A DNA stretch of 64,000 nucleotides from Changpingibacter yushuensis. Lineage in GTDB: Bacteria; Actinomycetota; Actinomycetes; Actinomycetales; Actinomycetaceae. The stretch is taken from NCBI RefSeq assembly GCF_014041995.1, contig NZ_CP059492.1:1178001-1242000 (forward strand). The letters are read 5' to 3'. The stretch's first letter is position 1. Each line of letters begins with the position of its first letter. Below the pieces are notes generated by a model. The model did no database searches. It was not told the origin of the DNA and saw only the letters and a program-made list of their open reading frames with translations. This document shows, piece by piece, positions 62,900 to 64,000 of this stretch. The translations under genes and the position numbers were made by a program.

Positions 62900-63541
62900 T
62901 TATTGGTTTATCTCACGGATGGCTTGAACAACTTTTGTGAATCGTGCTGCATCGATGGAAGCGCCTTCGCGTCTGACTTGGTCCGGATGCACGCATAGCA
63001 ATCGGTCGATCCGCACTTCTGAGGGGCGGCCTTTGGAGTCCCACTGGCCTGAGCCGATGTCCATCCATTCTGCTCCGTTCGACGCGACAGAATGGCCGCG
63101 CACGTTGTCCTTACTAGTCATTTGGGCGATTACGATGCATCTGGCGAACTTGGCTAGCACAAGTACCGGGCGATCCTTTCCAAGAGAGCGGTCCTCTGCA
63201 TAAGGGACCCAGGTCCAGACAACTTCTCCTGGATCGGGATCGCTGTCGGCTTCCGGCCGGTACTCAAAACGCGGCAGGCCCAGACTTGCGACGTCGAAGA
63301 CCTTTGGAATGTCGCCACGATGGGGTAGATCCGCCGAAGAACGCGCAACCTGCATCGGCTCTTGAGGTTGTCCAGAGCCAGGGGTGGCACCGGAGCCATA
63401 TGTGGGCTCGGGGTGCACGGTGGCGGCCCTTTTGGCCAAGGATGCCTGCGAATGCGAAGTGGCAGGTGCCTTGTGGGCGCGCTTCATTTCGCTGTGGATG
63501 ATGCTTCCCGCTATGCCGGCAATGCGTTTCATGATTCCCAT
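62900..63541 (-). CDS. PemK/MazF-like domain protein
   Basis: 213 residues from the ATG with GAGG 7 bp upstream. The N-terminal 90 residues form a disordered, Pro/Ser/Ala-rich region. The C-terminal domain (GEVVWTWVPYAEDRSLGKDRPVLVLAKFARCIVIAQMTSKD... and DRLLCVHPDQVRREGASIDAARFTKVVQAIREI) matches PemK/MazF-fold proteins found next to rpsT or lepA in actinobacteria. No antitoxin gene is adjacent. It is probably a conserved housekeeping-type member with an unknown role rather than an active toxin; that is inference. Confidence 0.8.
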   Translation of the reverse strand: MGIMKRIAGIAGSIIHSEMKRAHKAPATSHSQASLAKRAATVHPEPTYGSGATPGSGQPQEPMQVARSSADLPHRGDIPKVFDVASLGLPRFEYRPEADSDPDPGEVVWTWVPYAEDRSLGKDRPVLVLAKFARCIVIAQMTSKDNVRGHSVASNGAEWMDIGSGQWDSKGRPSEVRIDRLLCVHPDQVRREGASIDAARFTKVVQAIREINQ

Positions 63542-63711
63542 TGACTACCTCTGATCGAACAACCAATATGGATCTCGCCTATTATTACCTATAGATGCGG
63601 TTGGGTGCTTGGCGTTTATCGTTCTTCGACGTCGGCGCCCGAAGGCATGTTTCATACCTTTCTTGGGATTTGAACTTTCGCCAGGATCTCAAATGAACGA
63701 ATGGATATCGT

Positions 63712-64000
63712 GTGAGTGAGTCGGACAGCATTGATGATTTCCTCGCGGGTGCCTCCGATGGAAATACCCCGAAGAAGAAAACCAATGGAATCAAGGTGAC
63801 TCTGCTTGTACTCACAGTAATTCTTGCGATGGTTGTGGGAACTGTGGCAACTCTGGCCTACTTCGCCAATCGCTCGGTGACCAACATGCAGGAGCTTGGC
63901 GATCCATTTGCCGAGCTGACTGACCGCCCAACTCGGGCCGCGACTACGGATGGCGAAGATGCCCCGGTCAACTTCCTCATTATGGGCTCAGATTCACGGA
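63712..64000 (+). CDS. LytR-CpsA-Psr (LCP) family protein, 5' part
   Basis: 96 residues are visible before the window ends. A GTG starts SESDSIDDFLAGASDGNTPKKK, followed by a membrane helix (about 29-52, KVTLLVLTVILAMVVGTVATLAYF) and the start of the LCP domain, APVNFLIMGSDSR, whose last residues match the conserved phosphate-binding motif. LCP enzymes attach wall polymers to peptidoglycan outside the membrane. No strong ribosome binding site precedes the GTG. Confidence 0.85.
   Translation, partial: MSESDSIDDFLAGASDGNTPKKKTNGIKVTLLVLTVILAMVVGTVATLAYFANRSVTNMQELGDPFAELTDRPTRAATTDGEDAPVNFLIMGSDSR

Overview
The window looks like chromosomal DNA of a moderately high-GC actinobacterium. The evidence is many GTG/TTG starts, a leucyl-tRNA synthetase with KMGKS instead of KMSKS, the comEA-comEC-holA...rpsT order, OhrR/Ohr, a VKOR-type DsbB substitute and several DUF families typical of Actinomycetota. 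A member of Actinomycetaceae or a relative is my inference; nothing here fixes the genus.

Region 1 (1-12.2 kb) is a defence-type operon on the + strand: an SNF2-like helicase with a DUF3883 nuclease-like tail (5' end outside the window), a DUF1156 DNA methyltransferase, two short remnants (a DUF1016-type N-terminus and an Abi-like N-terminus), a large Swt1-HEPN/DUF499 ATPase, and an OLD-like ATPase with a TOPRIM nuclease domain. Short overlaps and gaps suggest one transcript. Helicase + methylase + ATPase resembles what I recall being catalogued as Hma. The HEPN domain, the OLD gene and the internal remnants make this version worth study.

Region 2 (12.2-26.6 kb) is accessory and stress-related: an aldo/keto reductase, two unrecognised genes, a SnoaL-like protein, a quinone-oxidoreductase-like protein ending in a 20-bp tandem repeat, ohr with ohrR and an OhrR-box-like operator, and two paralogous MacB/FtsX-type ABC modules. 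The second module lost most of its permease next to an IS5-family element. Between the modules lies an HxlR regulator-flavin monooxygenase-FMN reductase operon.

Region 3 (26.6-37.2 kb) holds membrane and transport genes: DUF6328, a binding-protein-like lipoprotein, a CDF transporter, a YtcJ-like amidohydrolase, an MFS exporter, a third ABC ATPase/permease pair and a MATE exporter.

Region 4 (37.2-43.8 kb) is methionine metabolism: metE, metF (preceded by an overlapping small leader ORF), and metNIQ behind an S-box SAM riboswitch.

Region 5 (44-64 kb) is mostly core genome: a DtxR-family regulator, deoD, a HAD phosphatase, VKOR, a HIT protein, leuS, a sugar mutarotase, comEA-comEC-holA, pntAB, an IS3-family element, a DUF4870 protein, rpsT, a PemK/MazF-like protein and the start of an LCP-family cell-wall ligase. 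Many gene ends carry long perfect hairpins.
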